Shown here: positions 7,699 through 14,179 of the stretch, piece by piece
How positions within the stretch are numbered: position 1 is the stretch's first letter
How the letters are laid out: each line of letters begins with the position of its first letter
DNA from: an uncultured Collinsella sp.
Lineage (GTDB): Bacteria; Actinomycetota; Coriobacteriia; Coriobacteriales; Coriobacteriaceae
Direction of reading: 5' to 3'
Assembly (NCBI GenBank): GCA_902494855.1
Contig: CABUVC010000018.1
Location: 1-15,682 of the forward strand
DNA: 15,682 bases
Translations under genes and position numbers: made by a program
The notes under the pieces: generated by a model
Told to the model about the DNA's origin: nothing
What the model saw: the letters and a program-made list of their open reading frames with translations, nothing else
Databases searched by the model: none

Positions 7699-8538
7699 AT
7701 GGCGATCTATGTGACATCTGATGCTCACGGACACGTGCATGCGCTTGACGAGGCCCTGTCTAAGATCTCGTTGACGTCCGACGACACGCTGTACGTGCTG
7801 GGCGACATGATCGATCGCGGGCCCGATCCGGTCGGCGTTATTAAGCTCGTGCGCTCGCTGCCCAACGCCCGCGTGCTCAAGGGTAATCACGAGCAGATCA
7901 TGCTCGATGCCATCATTGGCCAGGATCCGCTCGATGCCGAGACCTGGGATATCAACGGTGGCTGGACGACGCGCGAGCGGCTCAACGACATGGAATTTGA
8001 CGCATACGAGGAGCTCGTGCGATGGATGGCCGCGCTGCCGCTCTACGCGGTGGCCGAGACCGAGGAACGCCCGTATCTGCTGGTACATGCTGGAATCGAG
8101 ATGAAGGCGGCGCGCGCGTTTTTGCTTGAGCATGGCGTCGATTGTGCCGATGGCGTTGGAGCGGTGGGTGCCGATCGCGAGCTGCTGCAGCAGATGCTCG
8201 CGGTGCAGTCGGCCGATGACCTGCTGTGGATTCGTCACGGCTATTGGGATGCGCCGACCGGGCTGCTTTCTGCCGAGGGCAAGGGTCCGGTCGTGGTGAG
8301 CGGCCACACGCCAACGGTGTCGCTCGGGCGTTATTGCGAGGTCGGTGGTCTTGCGGGGCTCGATGAGGAGTCGGGCCGCGGGCAGATCGTGCGCCTGGGC
8401 GGCGAGGATGCCGCCGGTGTGCCCGATCGCATCGACATCGACTGCGCTGCCGCCACCGGCTCCGAGTTCGGCCGCGTCGGTATCCTGCGCCTTGATGACG
8501 GCGCCGAGTTCTATGCGAACATCAACCCAGGCGAATAA
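7699..8538 (+). CDS. PPP-family metallophosphatase (protein phosphatase/ApaH-like)
   Basis: This is a 279-residue cytoplasmic metal-dependent phosphoesterase. The five metal-site blocks are in order: D8-x-H10 in TSDAHGH, G35-D-M-I-D39-R-G-P in LGDMIDRGPD, G62-N-H64-E, H130 in LLVHAG and H203 in VSGHTP. D39-R40 of GDxxDRG places it in the PPP group, which includes bacterial Ser/Thr phosphatases, lambda phosphatase and diadenosine tetraphosphatase ApaH. The sequence does not decide between protein and dinucleotide substrates. The C-terminus (RIDIDCAAATG, then a final beta segment) is the usual closing strand of small bacterial PPP proteins. The ATG follows GAAAGG by about 6 nt. A promoter is seen upstream and an intrinsic terminator about 130 bp downstream, so it is probably a single-gene transcript. 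Confidence 0.88.
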   Translation: MAIYVTSDAHGHVHALDEALSKISLTSDDTLYVLGDMIDRGPDPVGVIKLVRSLPNARVLKGNHEQIMLDAIIGQDPLDAETWDINGGWTTRERLNDMEFDAYEELVRWMAALPLYAVAETEERPYLLVHAGIEMKAARAFLLEHGVDCADGVGAVGADRELLQQMLAVQSADDLLWIRHGYWDAPTGLLSAEGKGPVVVSGHTPTVSLGRYCEVGGLAGLDEESGRGQIVRLGGEDAAGVPDRIDIDCAAATGSEFGRVGILRLDDGAEFYANINPGE

Positions 8539-8548
8539 TCGGTGCAAA

Positions 8549-8570
8549 GGGTAGCTAATTTGGGACGGAG
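8549..8570 (+). repeat. Second copy of the post-stop dispersed motif
   Basis: It starts GGGTAGCTAATTTGGGACGG, 11 bp after the metallophosphatase stop codon. It is the counterpart of 5814-5836, which sits 8 bp past the antiporter stop on the other strand. It opens a 354-bp gene-free stretch (8539-8892) that also holds the terminator at 8667-8710 and the nested inverted-repeat element at 8724-8846. Confidence 0.5.
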
Positions 8571-8666
8571 CTTTTTTGACTACTTTCGGAGAATAGCGCC
8601 TTCTTGCTCGGTAAGCGCGAGAAATGAGGAGCGTCTGCGTCCTCGGCAGTGCGAAAATGCTCGAAA

Positions 8667-8710
8667 AACCGTCGCAACGGAGTCAAACGACGTTGCGACG
8701 GTTCTTTTTT
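8667..8710 (+). terminator. Strong bidirectional intrinsic terminator
   Basis: AACCGTCGCAACG at 8667-8679 pairs perfectly over 13 bp with CGTTGCGACGGTT at 8691-8703, with an 11-base loop. On the plus strand it is followed by CTTTTTT; on the minus strand by TTTTTCGA. It lies between the converging metallophosphatase and flippase genes and can serve both. Confidence 0.85.
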
Positions 8711-8723
8711 GGCTGCCCGCTGG

Positions 8724-8846
8724 CTAAGTGAGTATACTTTTTTGGAAATGCCGAGCAGCCGGCAAATTCGCCTCAACAAAACCGCAGGTCACTGATTTGT
8801 GTTTTGCCGGTGTGGTCAGGGATTCGGCAAAAGTCTACTCACTTAG
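8724..8846. repeat. 123-bp nested inverted-repeat element (MITE-like or large hairpin)
   Basis: The ends are CTAAGTGAGTATACTTTT (8724-8741) and its reverse complement with one mismatch (8829-8846): 17 of 18 bp. Inside, CCGGCAAA (8759-8766) and TTTGCCGG (8803-8810) form a second perfect 8-bp pair. The gaps between outer and inner arms are nearly equal (17 and 18 nt), so the whole unit folds into one long interrupted hairpin. No flanking target-site duplication and no coding capacity are visible. It resembles a non-autonomous repeat, but mobility is not shown. Confidence 0.55.
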
Positions 8847-8892
8847 TTTTGCGTGTCGCAAATCGTCCGCAACGAGACCCCCATTGCGCCAA

Positions 8893-10467
8893 TTAGGCGC
8901 CGTACGGGTTGCGGTCGCGCTCGATGCGTTGGCGGATGTGGGCGTATTCGATAATCAGCAGCACCAGGAGTAGGGCCATGATGGCTAGGTAGCTCACCAC
9001 GGCGCCCATCAGACCCAGCAGGTTGATCAGGATCACCGGCAGCACTACGCTTACGGCGAAGCAGATCAGGTAGATTTTGGTGACGTCGCCGGCATGGCGC
9101 AGCACCGTGATGATGGCGTAGAGAAAGTCGATGGCCGCGGTGACGCCGCCGGCGACAACCATCAGCAGTGCCAGCGTGCGGTAGCGCTCAAAATTGAGGC
9201 CGTACATGAAGCTCATGAGGGGAATACCGGGACCTGCCATAAATGCGGCGCACACGCTGGTGATGACCACGATCAGTGCCATAACGGCAACAATAATCAG
9301 GTCAAAGCGACGACGCTTGCGAGGATTAGCCCAAATGCTCGACAAACGCAGGAGCTGCGGTTTATAGATAAATCCAATGCTCAACAAAATAGCCTGCGCC
9401 GGAAAGAACAGGGCATTAAAGTACAGCTGATACTTGTAGGCCAGCGTGCCTTCCATCACGAACTTGGGCATGCTCTCGATAAGGTTGAACAGGAACAGCG
9501 CGCCAAAAAGCGGGGCGCACTGGATAAACAGGTGACCGACCTCGCGCAGGCTCACGCGGCGCGATTTTTCGGTTTCGAGCAGGGCGAGCGGCGCGGTGAC
9601 CAGAACGAGCGAGGCGATCGCGGTAACACCCATGGCCATGGCGGCGATGGGCATGCTGCGCGTGAGGAACAGTACCACGCTAAAGACCGCGATGACGCCG
9701 ACGGATCGTAGCGTTTGGCTCATGCCGGCCAGGTAGAGTTTGTCGGCCTGCTGCAGGCGGCCCTCGTACACGTCGGCAATGCCGTCGATCACCTTATACA
9801 GGTAGACGCCCAGGCCGATTGTGGCCATCTGCGCATCGTAGCCGCGGGCGCTGCTGTATACCAGGCCGCATGCCAGCGCGAGCGCTCCGCAGATCCAGCG
9901 GTTGAGCTGGTAAGAGGCAAAGGACGTCTTTTCGTCGATGTCCGAGACCTGGAAATTGCGCACGCCGTAGTTGCACGCGATCATGATGAGCGTGCCGGTG
10001 ACAAAGGCGATGGAGAATTTGCCAGCCTCCTCGGCGCCCACGAGCTGTGTGGACACGATGGTGAGCAACGGAAACGCCATGCCCCATACGGCGGTGCCCA
10101 GGGTATTCCAAAGGTAGTCGCGACGGGTGGCGTGATCTTCGTACTCGGCTTCTTGCGTGGAGAAGCCGCCGCCGTAGACGGCTCCGAGCAGGCGGTTCCA
10201 CCAGGCATTGACCATGCGGTGGATGGGGCCGGGCTGGCGATCGCGCTCGCGGCGACGGCGTGTGGCCTGGCTGCTGTCGGGACCGCCGGCGTTACGCTGG
10301 CTTAGCTCTTGGATTCGTGCGAGCTCCTCGGCGGTGTGCGATGCGGGGAACAGGCCGTTCTCGATGCGTCCGCCCTGCCCGTGCGCCCCGTCCGATACGG
10401 TGGGGTCGGCGACGCCATTGCGGCGGGCGATGGCGCGGCGAATGCTATCGATGGGCGTGATGCTCAA
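8893..10467 (-). CDS. Wzx/MOP-superfamily polysaccharide flippase with long soluble N-terminus
   Basis: This is a 524-residue integral membrane protein. Residues 1 to about 115 are hydrophilic, rich in Arg, Gln and Gly and probably disordered in the cytoplasm. The run ATRRRRERDRQPG at 68-80 is strongly basic. From about residue 118 there are roughly 12-14 hydrophobic segments, starting LWNTLGTAVWGMAFPLLTIV. NYGVRNFQVSDI (166-177) and the loop pattern resemble the oligosaccharide flippases often labelled 'lipopolysaccharide biosynthesis protein'. The likely role is moving lipid-linked glycans across the inner membrane, inferred from the fold. The substrate is unknown because no glycosyltransferases are adjacent. 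The start is TTG: the codon at 10465-10467 is preceded by AAAGGA at 7 nt, which supports it. The stop overlaps a small GCGCC/GGCGC stem at 8886-8900. Confidence 0.75.
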   Translation of the reverse strand: MSITPIDSIRRAIARRNGVADPTVSDGAHGQGGRIENGLFPASHTAEELARIQELSQRNAGGPDSSQATRRRRERDRQPGPIHRMVNAWWNRLLGAVYGGGFSTQEAEYEDHATRRDYLWNTLGTAVWGMAFPLLTIVSTQLVGAEEAGKFSIAFVTGTLIMIACNYGVRNFQVSDIDEKTSFASYQLNRWICGALALACGLVYSSARGYDAQMATIGLGVYLYKVIDGIADVYEGRLQQADKLYLAGMSQTLRSVGVIAVFSVVLFLTRSMPIAAMAMGVTAIASLVLVTAPLALLETEKSRRVSLREVGHLFIQCAPLFGALFLFNLIESMPKFVMEGTLAYKYQLYFNALFFPAQAILLSIGFIYKPQLLRLSSIWANPRKRRRFDLIIVAVMALIVVITSVCAAFMAGPGIPLMSFMYGLNFERYRTLALLMVVAGGVTAAIDFLYAIITVLRHAGDVTKIYLICFAVSVVLPVILINLLGLMGAVVSYLAIMALLLVLLIIEYAHIRQRIERDRNPYGA

Positions 10468-10495
10468 AGCGGAGTCCTTTCTATTGCTACGCTCT

Positions 10496-10501
10496 AGTAT
10501 A
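10496..10501 (-). promoter_or_regulatory. -10 element for the flippase gene
   Basis: The minus strand reads TATACT, close to the consensus TATAAT, about 30 nt upstream of the TTG start and its AAAGGA site. No clear -35 hexamer is visible at normal spacing. Confidence 0.45.
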
Positions 10502-10577
10502 GACGCGACGGTGTTCGTTCATGTTTTTGAACAGGTTGTTCGATAATTTCGGCGGCGCCATTCAGTAGACGGCATTT

Positions 10578-10673
10578 GGGGACGTTCCTTATGTGCCGGC
10601 ACTTTGGGAACGTCCCTAAGTGCCGGCATCCGGGGTCGCTCCTTGGTTGTTGCCTGTTCAAGAGTGTCCCTAA
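10578..10673 (+). repeat. Degenerate tandem repeat, 42-nt units at 54-nt period
   Basis: Units at 10578-10619 and 10632-10673 both begin GGGG, carry TCCTT at the same offset and end GTCCCTAA. They agree at 27 of 42 positions with no gap. In the first unit GGGACGTTCC (10579-10588) and GGAACGTCCC (10607-10616) are inverted repeats. The self-complementary TGCCGGCA occurs at 10594-10601 and 10621-10628. The repeat sits between the flippase promoter and the pckA palindrome in a 352-bp gene-free stretch (10468-10819). It could be a dispersed genomic repeat or a regulator array. Confidence 0.45.
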
Positions 10674-10729
10674 CGACTAGGCCGCTTGCCTGCGATTTTT
10701 GACCGTTGGGCGGGCGCTTCGCCGTTGCC

Positions 10730-10745
10730 GCAAAAACGTTTTTGC
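10730..10745. promoter_or_regulatory. Perfect 16-bp palindrome upstream of pckA (candidate operator)
   Basis: GCAAAAACGTTTTTGC is fully self-complementary and centred about 82 bp before the pckA start codon. A TACAAC hexamer at 10754-10759 just downstream could be a -10, which would put the palindrome across the -35 region. No regulator can be named from the sequence. Confidence 0.4.
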
Positions 10746-10819
10746 ATATCGGGTACAACGGGCTTTACGTGAGTAAAGTGCGCGCCGCGTCCACGTGTCG
10801 CGCTTTTAAAGGAGGCCCC

Positions 10820-12490
10820 ATGCCTGGTGTTACCCCTGCAGAAGTTCTGTCCAACTTTGGTATTGCGCTGGTCGAAGATCCCGCCGAGAATCAACCCCGT
10901 CTGCTGGTCGATCTACCCGCCGCGGAGCTCGTCGAGCACGCTATCCGCCGCGAAGAAGGCCGCATGGCATCCAACGGCGCGCTGGTGATCGAGACGGGGG
11001 AGCGTACCGGCCGTTCGCCCAACGACCGCTTTATCGTCGACACGCCCGACGTGCACGACAAGATCGCCTGGGGCGCCGTCAACCGCCCGCTTTCTGCCGA
11101 GAGCTACGAGGCCATCAAGGCCGGTATCGTCAACTACCTCAACGAGCGCGATGTGTTCGTCACTCGCGGTATGGCCGGTGCCGATCGCAACCATACGCGT
11201 CGCCTGCTTGTCGCCTGCGAGCGTGCCAGCCAAGCGCTCTTTATTAAGCAGATGCTCGCCCGCCCGCTTGCCCGTGAAATCGCACGCACCGGCGAGCCGG
11301 ACTTCTGTGTGCTCGCCGCTCCCGGCTACCAGTGCGATCCCGCCATTAAGGGCCTCAACTCCAGCGCCGCCGTGGTCATCAACTTCCAGGAGCGCGTGAT
11401 TTTGGTTGCCGGCACCGGTTACTCCGGCGAAATCAAAAAGTCCATCTTCAGCGTCATGAATTACCTGCTGCCCGTCGAGGACGACGTGCTACCCATGCAC
11501 TGCTCGGCCAGCATGGATCCCGTCACGCACGAGACCGCCGTGTTCTTTGGCCTTTCGGGCACGGGCAAGACCACGCTTTCGGCCAACCCCACGCGCCTAC
11601 TGATCGGCGACGACGAGCACGGTTGGTCCGACATGGGCATCTTCAACATCGAAGGTGGCTGCTACGCCAAATGCGAGGGCCTGGACGCGTTCCACGAGCC
11701 CGAGATCTTCAACGCTGTCCGCTTTGGCGCGATCTGCGAAAACGTGGTGCTCGACGAGAACCGCAAGCCCAACTACGACGACATCTCGATCACGCACAAC
11801 ACGCGCGTGGCATACCCTGTGGAGCACATTCCCAACGCGTGGACCAAGGGCATGGGCACCACTCCAAGCGTCGTGCTCTTCCTGACCTGCGATGCCTTTG
11901 GCGTGCTGCCGCCCATCTCGCGCCTGACGGCCGACGCCGCCATGTATCACTTTGTGACGGGCTTTACGGCCAAGATCCCCGGCACCGAGGTCGGCGTCAC
12001 CGAGCCCACGCCCACGTTCTCTTCGCTGTTTGGCGAGCCGTTTATGCCGCTCGACCCCATGGTCTATGCCAAGATGCTCGGTGAGCGCATCGCCGACGGC
12101 CGCACGCGTGTGTACCTGGTCAACACCGGCTGGATCGGCGGCGGCTACGGCGTGGGTCATCGCATCGAGCTTGCCTACACGCGCGCCCTGGTGGCCCGCG
12201 CCCTCGACGGTACCATCGAGGACAGCGAGTTCGTGCACGACGACATCTTTAACGTCGACATTCCCACCACGTGCCACGGCGTACCCGACGGCATCCTGGT
12301 GCCGCGCCAGTATTGGCAGAGCACCGCTCGCTACGACGAGGCCGCGCACAACTTGGCCGTGATGTTCGAGGAGAACTTCGAGAAGAAGTACTCGCACCTG
12401 CCCGAATCCGTCAAGGCCGCCGGTCCGCACGCTCAGGTGCACGCCGACGCCCGTCATCGCGGCCACGGCCTGCTGGGACTTCGCCACTAG
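10820..12490 (+). CDS. pckA: Phosphoenolpyruvate carboxykinase (ATP)
   Basis: This cytoplasmic enzyme interconverts oxaloacetate plus ATP with phosphoenolpyruvate, CO2 and ADP. In anaerobic gut bacteria it can also run in the carboxylating direction. It has 556 residues. R65 in ERTGRSPNDRF binds substrate. K206/K207 in YSGEIKKSIF and H227 in MHCSASM are metal-site residues. The P-loop GLSGTGKTT is at 244-252 and the kinase-2 LIGDDEHGW at 261-269. NTGWIGGGYGVGHRI (435-449) and AYTRALV (452-458) are typical of the ATP-type enzyme, not the GTP type. The ATG at 10820 is chosen because AAAGGAGG lies 4 nt upstream; the in-frame extension to 10706 has no such support. After the usual end (KAAGP) there is a tail of about 20 residues rich in His and Arg. 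A conserved hairpin 16 bp past the stop probably terminates it. Confidence 0.96.
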   Translation: MPGVTPAEVLSNFGIALVEDPAENQPRLLVDLPAAELVEHAIRREEGRMASNGALVIETGERTGRSPNDRFIVDTPDVHDKIAWGAVNRPLSAESYEAIKAGIVNYLNERDVFVTRGMAGADRNHTRRLLVACERASQALFIKQMLARPLAREIARTGEPDFCVLAAPGYQCDPAIKGLNSSAAVVINFQERVILVAGTGYSGEIKKSIFSVMNYLLPVEDDVLPMHCSASMDPVTHETAVFFGLSGTGKTTLSANPTRLLIGDDEHGWSDMGIFNIEGGCYAKCEGLDAFHEPEIFNAVRFGAICENVVLDENRKPNYDDISITHNTRVAYPVEHIPNAWTKGMGTTPSVVLFLTCDAFGVLPPISRLTADAAMYHFVTGFTAKIPGTEVGVTEPTPTFSSLFGEPFMPLDPMVYAKMLGERIADGRTRVYLVNTGWIGGGYGVGHRIELAYTRALVARALDGTIEDSEFVHDDIFNVDIPTTCHGVPDGILVPRQYWQSTARYDEAAHNLAVMFEENFEKKYSHLPESVKAAGPHAQVHADARHRGHGLLGLRH

Positions 12491-12505
12491 CGTCGCCTCA
12501 GACCC

Positions 12506-12546
12506 AAAACCACCATAAAGGGGACAGGCACCTTTGTGGTGGTTTT
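12506..12546 (+). repeat. Conserved hairpin repeat, copy 1 (likely pckA terminator)
   Basis: AAAACCACCATAAAGG at 12506-12521 pairs with CCTTTGTGGTGGTTTT at 12531-12546: 16 bp with one U-G pair. The loop is GGACAGGCA. The T-rich 3' arm and position 16 bp after the pckA stop fit an intrinsic terminator. Three more copies occur at 13466, 15045 and 15452. Confidence 0.85.
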
Positions 12547-12567
12547 ACTCGCGCGGATGACTCGGGT

Positions 12568-12573
12568 TACAAT
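12568..12573 (+). promoter_or_regulatory. -10 element for the structured leader and B3/B4 gene
   Basis: TACAAT lies just downstream of hairpin copy 1 and would start a transcript near 12580. A TTTACT at 18 nt spacing (12544-12549) is a poor -35 and overlaps the hairpin end. Confidence 0.4.
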
Positions 12574-12579
12574 ACGCCT

Positions 12580-12677
12580 AACATATCGCTCCCCTCTCCG
12601 GATGGGGGCAGCGTAAGCGCTCTTGTGGCGGCACCGTAGGACTTTGAAGGTGGCCGTCGTAAGGGCGCTTTTTGTTT
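12580..12677 (+). ncRNA. Structured leader or small RNA ending in an intrinsic terminator; family not recognised
   Basis: Stem 1 pairs CGCTCCCC (12587-12594) with GGGG and AGCG (12605-12613), with a bulged C. Stem 2 pairs AGCGCTCTTGTGGCGGCACC (12616-12635) with 12649-12669. It has about 20 pairs including several G-U, one bulged G, a 13-nt loop (12636-12648), and is followed by TTTTGTTT. CGCT at 12587-12590 could pair instead with AGCG at 12616-12619, opening the base of the terminator. After the T run, GCGCCC (12680-12685) can pair with the terminator's GGGCGC (12663-12668) or with GGGCGC at 12692-12697 just before the ribosome binding site. This is the layout of an attenuator, but an independent RNA of about 95 nt fits equally. 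I could not match it to T-box, TPP, ZTP, glycine, guanidine or SRP RNA consensus features. Confidence 0.55.
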
Positions 12678-12717
12678 AGGCGCCCTCGCTCGGGCGCGCA
12701 CGATGAAGGGAGAGCGC

Positions 12718-13437
12718 ATGAAGAGCTTTATTGCCGAGGATTCGTTTTGGGAGCTATTTCCGCAGGCGGCTGTCGGTGTTGCGGTCGTAAAGGGCATGAA
12801 GCCCGCGGCTCAGATTCCTCAAGAGGACGTGGACGCGATTGCGGCGTTGCTCGACCGCGCCAATATCGACGCGGAGCGTCATCTGACCAGCGATACTATC
12901 AGCGAGAACGCACCGGTCAAGGCATGGCGCGAGGCTTATCGGCTGTTCAAGACCAAAAAGGGCGCGCGTTGCTCAATTGAGAACCTGCTCAAGCGCGTGC
13001 TCAAGGGCAAACCGGTGGGCCACATTACGCCCGCGGTGGACATCTACAACACGGTGTCGCTGACCTACGCGCTGCCCGTTGGCGGCGAGGACCTGCATGC
13101 GATTGAGGGGGATCTTCGCTTGAAGGTGACTGACGGCGGCGATGCGTTCCTGCCACTTGGCGAGGAAACGGATGACCCGACGCTGCCCGGCGAGCTCGCC
13201 TATATCGATGATGCGGGCGCCGTATGCCGCTGCTGGAACTGGCGCGATGGCGTTCGCACGGCGCTGTCCGACGATTCGGCCGATGCATTCCTGGCGATTG
13301 AGTGCGTGGAGCCCGAGCGGATGGGGGATTGCCAGGCCGCGATCGATCGCTTAGCCGAGCTGCTTGAGCGCTATCTGGGAGCGACGGTTGTCGTTAAGAC
13401 GCTTGTGACCCGCGACAATCCCTGCGTGGAACTGTAG
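12718..13437 (+). CDS. B3/B4 tRNA-binding domain protein (PheRS beta-subunit editing-domain-like)
   Basis: This is a 239-residue soluble protein. It consists almost wholly of the B3/B4 domain found in the phenylalanyl-tRNA synthetase beta subunit, where it hydrolyses mischarged Tyr-tRNA(Phe). Conserved blocks are WELFPQAAVGVAVVKG (11-26), WREAYRLF (70-77), SIENLLKRVLKGK (86-98), PAVDIYNTVSLTYALPVGGED (105-125, the core substrate-pocket region), PGELAYID (157-164) and CRCWNWRDG (170-178). Free-standing homologues are widespread and may bind or deacylate aminoacyl-tRNA in trans; that role is an inference from the domain. The ATG at 12718 follows AAGGGAG by 5-6 nt; the in-frame ATG at 12703 lies before that site and is less likely. 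Expression is probably controlled by the structured leader upstream. Hairpin copy 2 follows 28 bp after the stop. Confidence 0.85.
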   Translation: MKSFIAEDSFWELFPQAAVGVAVVKGMKPAAQIPQEDVDAIAALLDRANIDAERHLTSDTISENAPVKAWREAYRLFKTKKGARCSIENLLKRVLKGKPVGHITPAVDIYNTVSLTYALPVGGEDLHAIEGDLRLKVTDGGDAFLPLGEETDDPTLPGELAYIDDAGAVCRCWNWRDGVRTALSDDSADAFLAIECVEPERMGDCQAAIDRLAELLERYLGATVVVKTLVTRDNPCVEL

Positions 13438-13465
13438 CGACGCCTGCGGATCATGTTCGCCGGTC

Positions 13466-13506
13466 AAAACCACTACAAAGGTGCCTGTCCCCTTTGTGGT
13501 GGTTTT
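13466..13506 (+). repeat. Conserved hairpin repeat, copy 2 (inverted; likely terminator)
   Basis: AAAACCACTACAAAGG at 13466-13481 pairs with CCTTTGTGGTGGTTTT at 13491-13506 with one U-G pair. The loop TGCCTGTCC is the reverse complement of the copy 1 loop, so this copy lies in the opposite orientation. It ends with five T and lies just past the B3/B4 gene. Confidence 0.85.
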
Positions 13507-13522
13507 TATGTTGATGGGTTAA

Positions 13523-13537
13523 CAAATGGGATATTTG
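13523..13537. promoter_or_regulatory. Candidate MarR operator
   Basis: CAAAT-GGGAT-ATTTG is a perfect 5-5-5 inverted repeat located 74 bp before the MarR start codon, upstream of a TAAGAT (13562-13567) that could be a -10. MarR proteins usually repress their own promoter through such sites. The half-sites are short, so chance is possible. Confidence 0.3.
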
Positions 13538-13610
13538 GGTATGGGTGTTGCCTTGTGCGGCTAAGATGTTTACCCGTTAGCATCATGCAAGCGAAAGGCG
13601 GTCGTCTCCC

Positions 13611-14060
13611 ATGCAGCAGAACGACGAGACACGTTTCGAGGACTTTGTCGGACTGATCAGCGGGCTCTACAAGGAGATCCAGCGCATTAAGACATCCGAG
13701 GGCGCAAGGCTGGGCCTCAAGGGCTCCGACGTTATGTGCCTGTACTATCTTGAGCGCAGCAAGGACGGCCTGACTGGCGCTGACCTGGCTCGCATGGCAG
13801 GCGTGACCCGTGCCGCCGTCTCGCGCACGCTCGCGCATCTGGAGGAGGGCGGCTACGTCGAGGTCGACGACTCGGGTGATGCAGCCGTTAAGTATCGTGC
13901 CCCGGTGCGCCTGACCGCTCTGGGCGGCGAGAGCATGAGCGAGGCGGACCGCATCATTCGCGAGGTGCTCGACACCACCGGTAAGGCTATGGGTGTGGAG
14001 CAGCGCGAGCAGATGTATGCGTCGCTGCGTACGATTCTCAACACCCTGCGTGAGATCTAA
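13611..14060 (+). CDS. MarR family transcriptional regulator
   Basis: This 149-residue winged-helix regulator is of the usual MarR size. An N-terminal dimerisation helix (about 6-30) is followed by LKGSDVMCLYYLERS (36-50). The helix-turn-helix LTGADLARMAGVTRAAVSRTLAHLEEGGYVE (54-84) has the recognition helix at about 66-77. The wing (about 85-102) contains DDSGDAAVKYRAPVRLT, and C-terminal helices (about 106-149) complete the dimer. The ligand and targets are unknown. The nearest candidates for control are itself and the DegV gene 119 bp downstream on the same strand. The ATG at 13611 has AAAGGCGG about 11 nt upstream, a little far but acceptable. A CAAAT/ATTTG inverted repeat upstream could be its own operator. 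Confidence 0.88.
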   Translation: MQQNDETRFEDFVGLISGLYKEIQRIKTSEGARLGLKGSDVMCLYYLERSKDGLTGADLARMAGVTRAAVSRTLAHLEEGGYVEVDDSGDAAVKYRAPVRLTALGGESMSEADRIIREVLDTTGKAMGVEQREQMYASLRTILNTLREI

Positions 14061-14179
14061 GGCCGCCAAGGCATTTGCTTCCCATTAAAAACTGCATAGT
14101 CCCGTTTGAGCGCGTATGCCGTGCCGGGGCATTGCTGTCAAAATTCCCCGCGCGGGACCTGCGCAAGAAAGGATTCGTT

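Noticed and set aside
10706..10819. Upstream in-frame extension of pckA
   Set aside because: The ATG at 10820 has a near-perfect AAAGGAGG site and matches the family's N-terminus; the extension crosses the palindrome and likely promoter.
12580..12677. Leader as a T-box riboswitch
   Set aside because: The region is too short and lacks the conserved UGGNACCGCG T-box sequence and a specifier stem. GTGGCGGCACCG is only a superficial resemblance.
14075..14179. Upstream in-frame extension of degV
   Set aside because: The DegV fold starts at MSVRIITDSASD, and a good ribosome binding site stands just before 14180.
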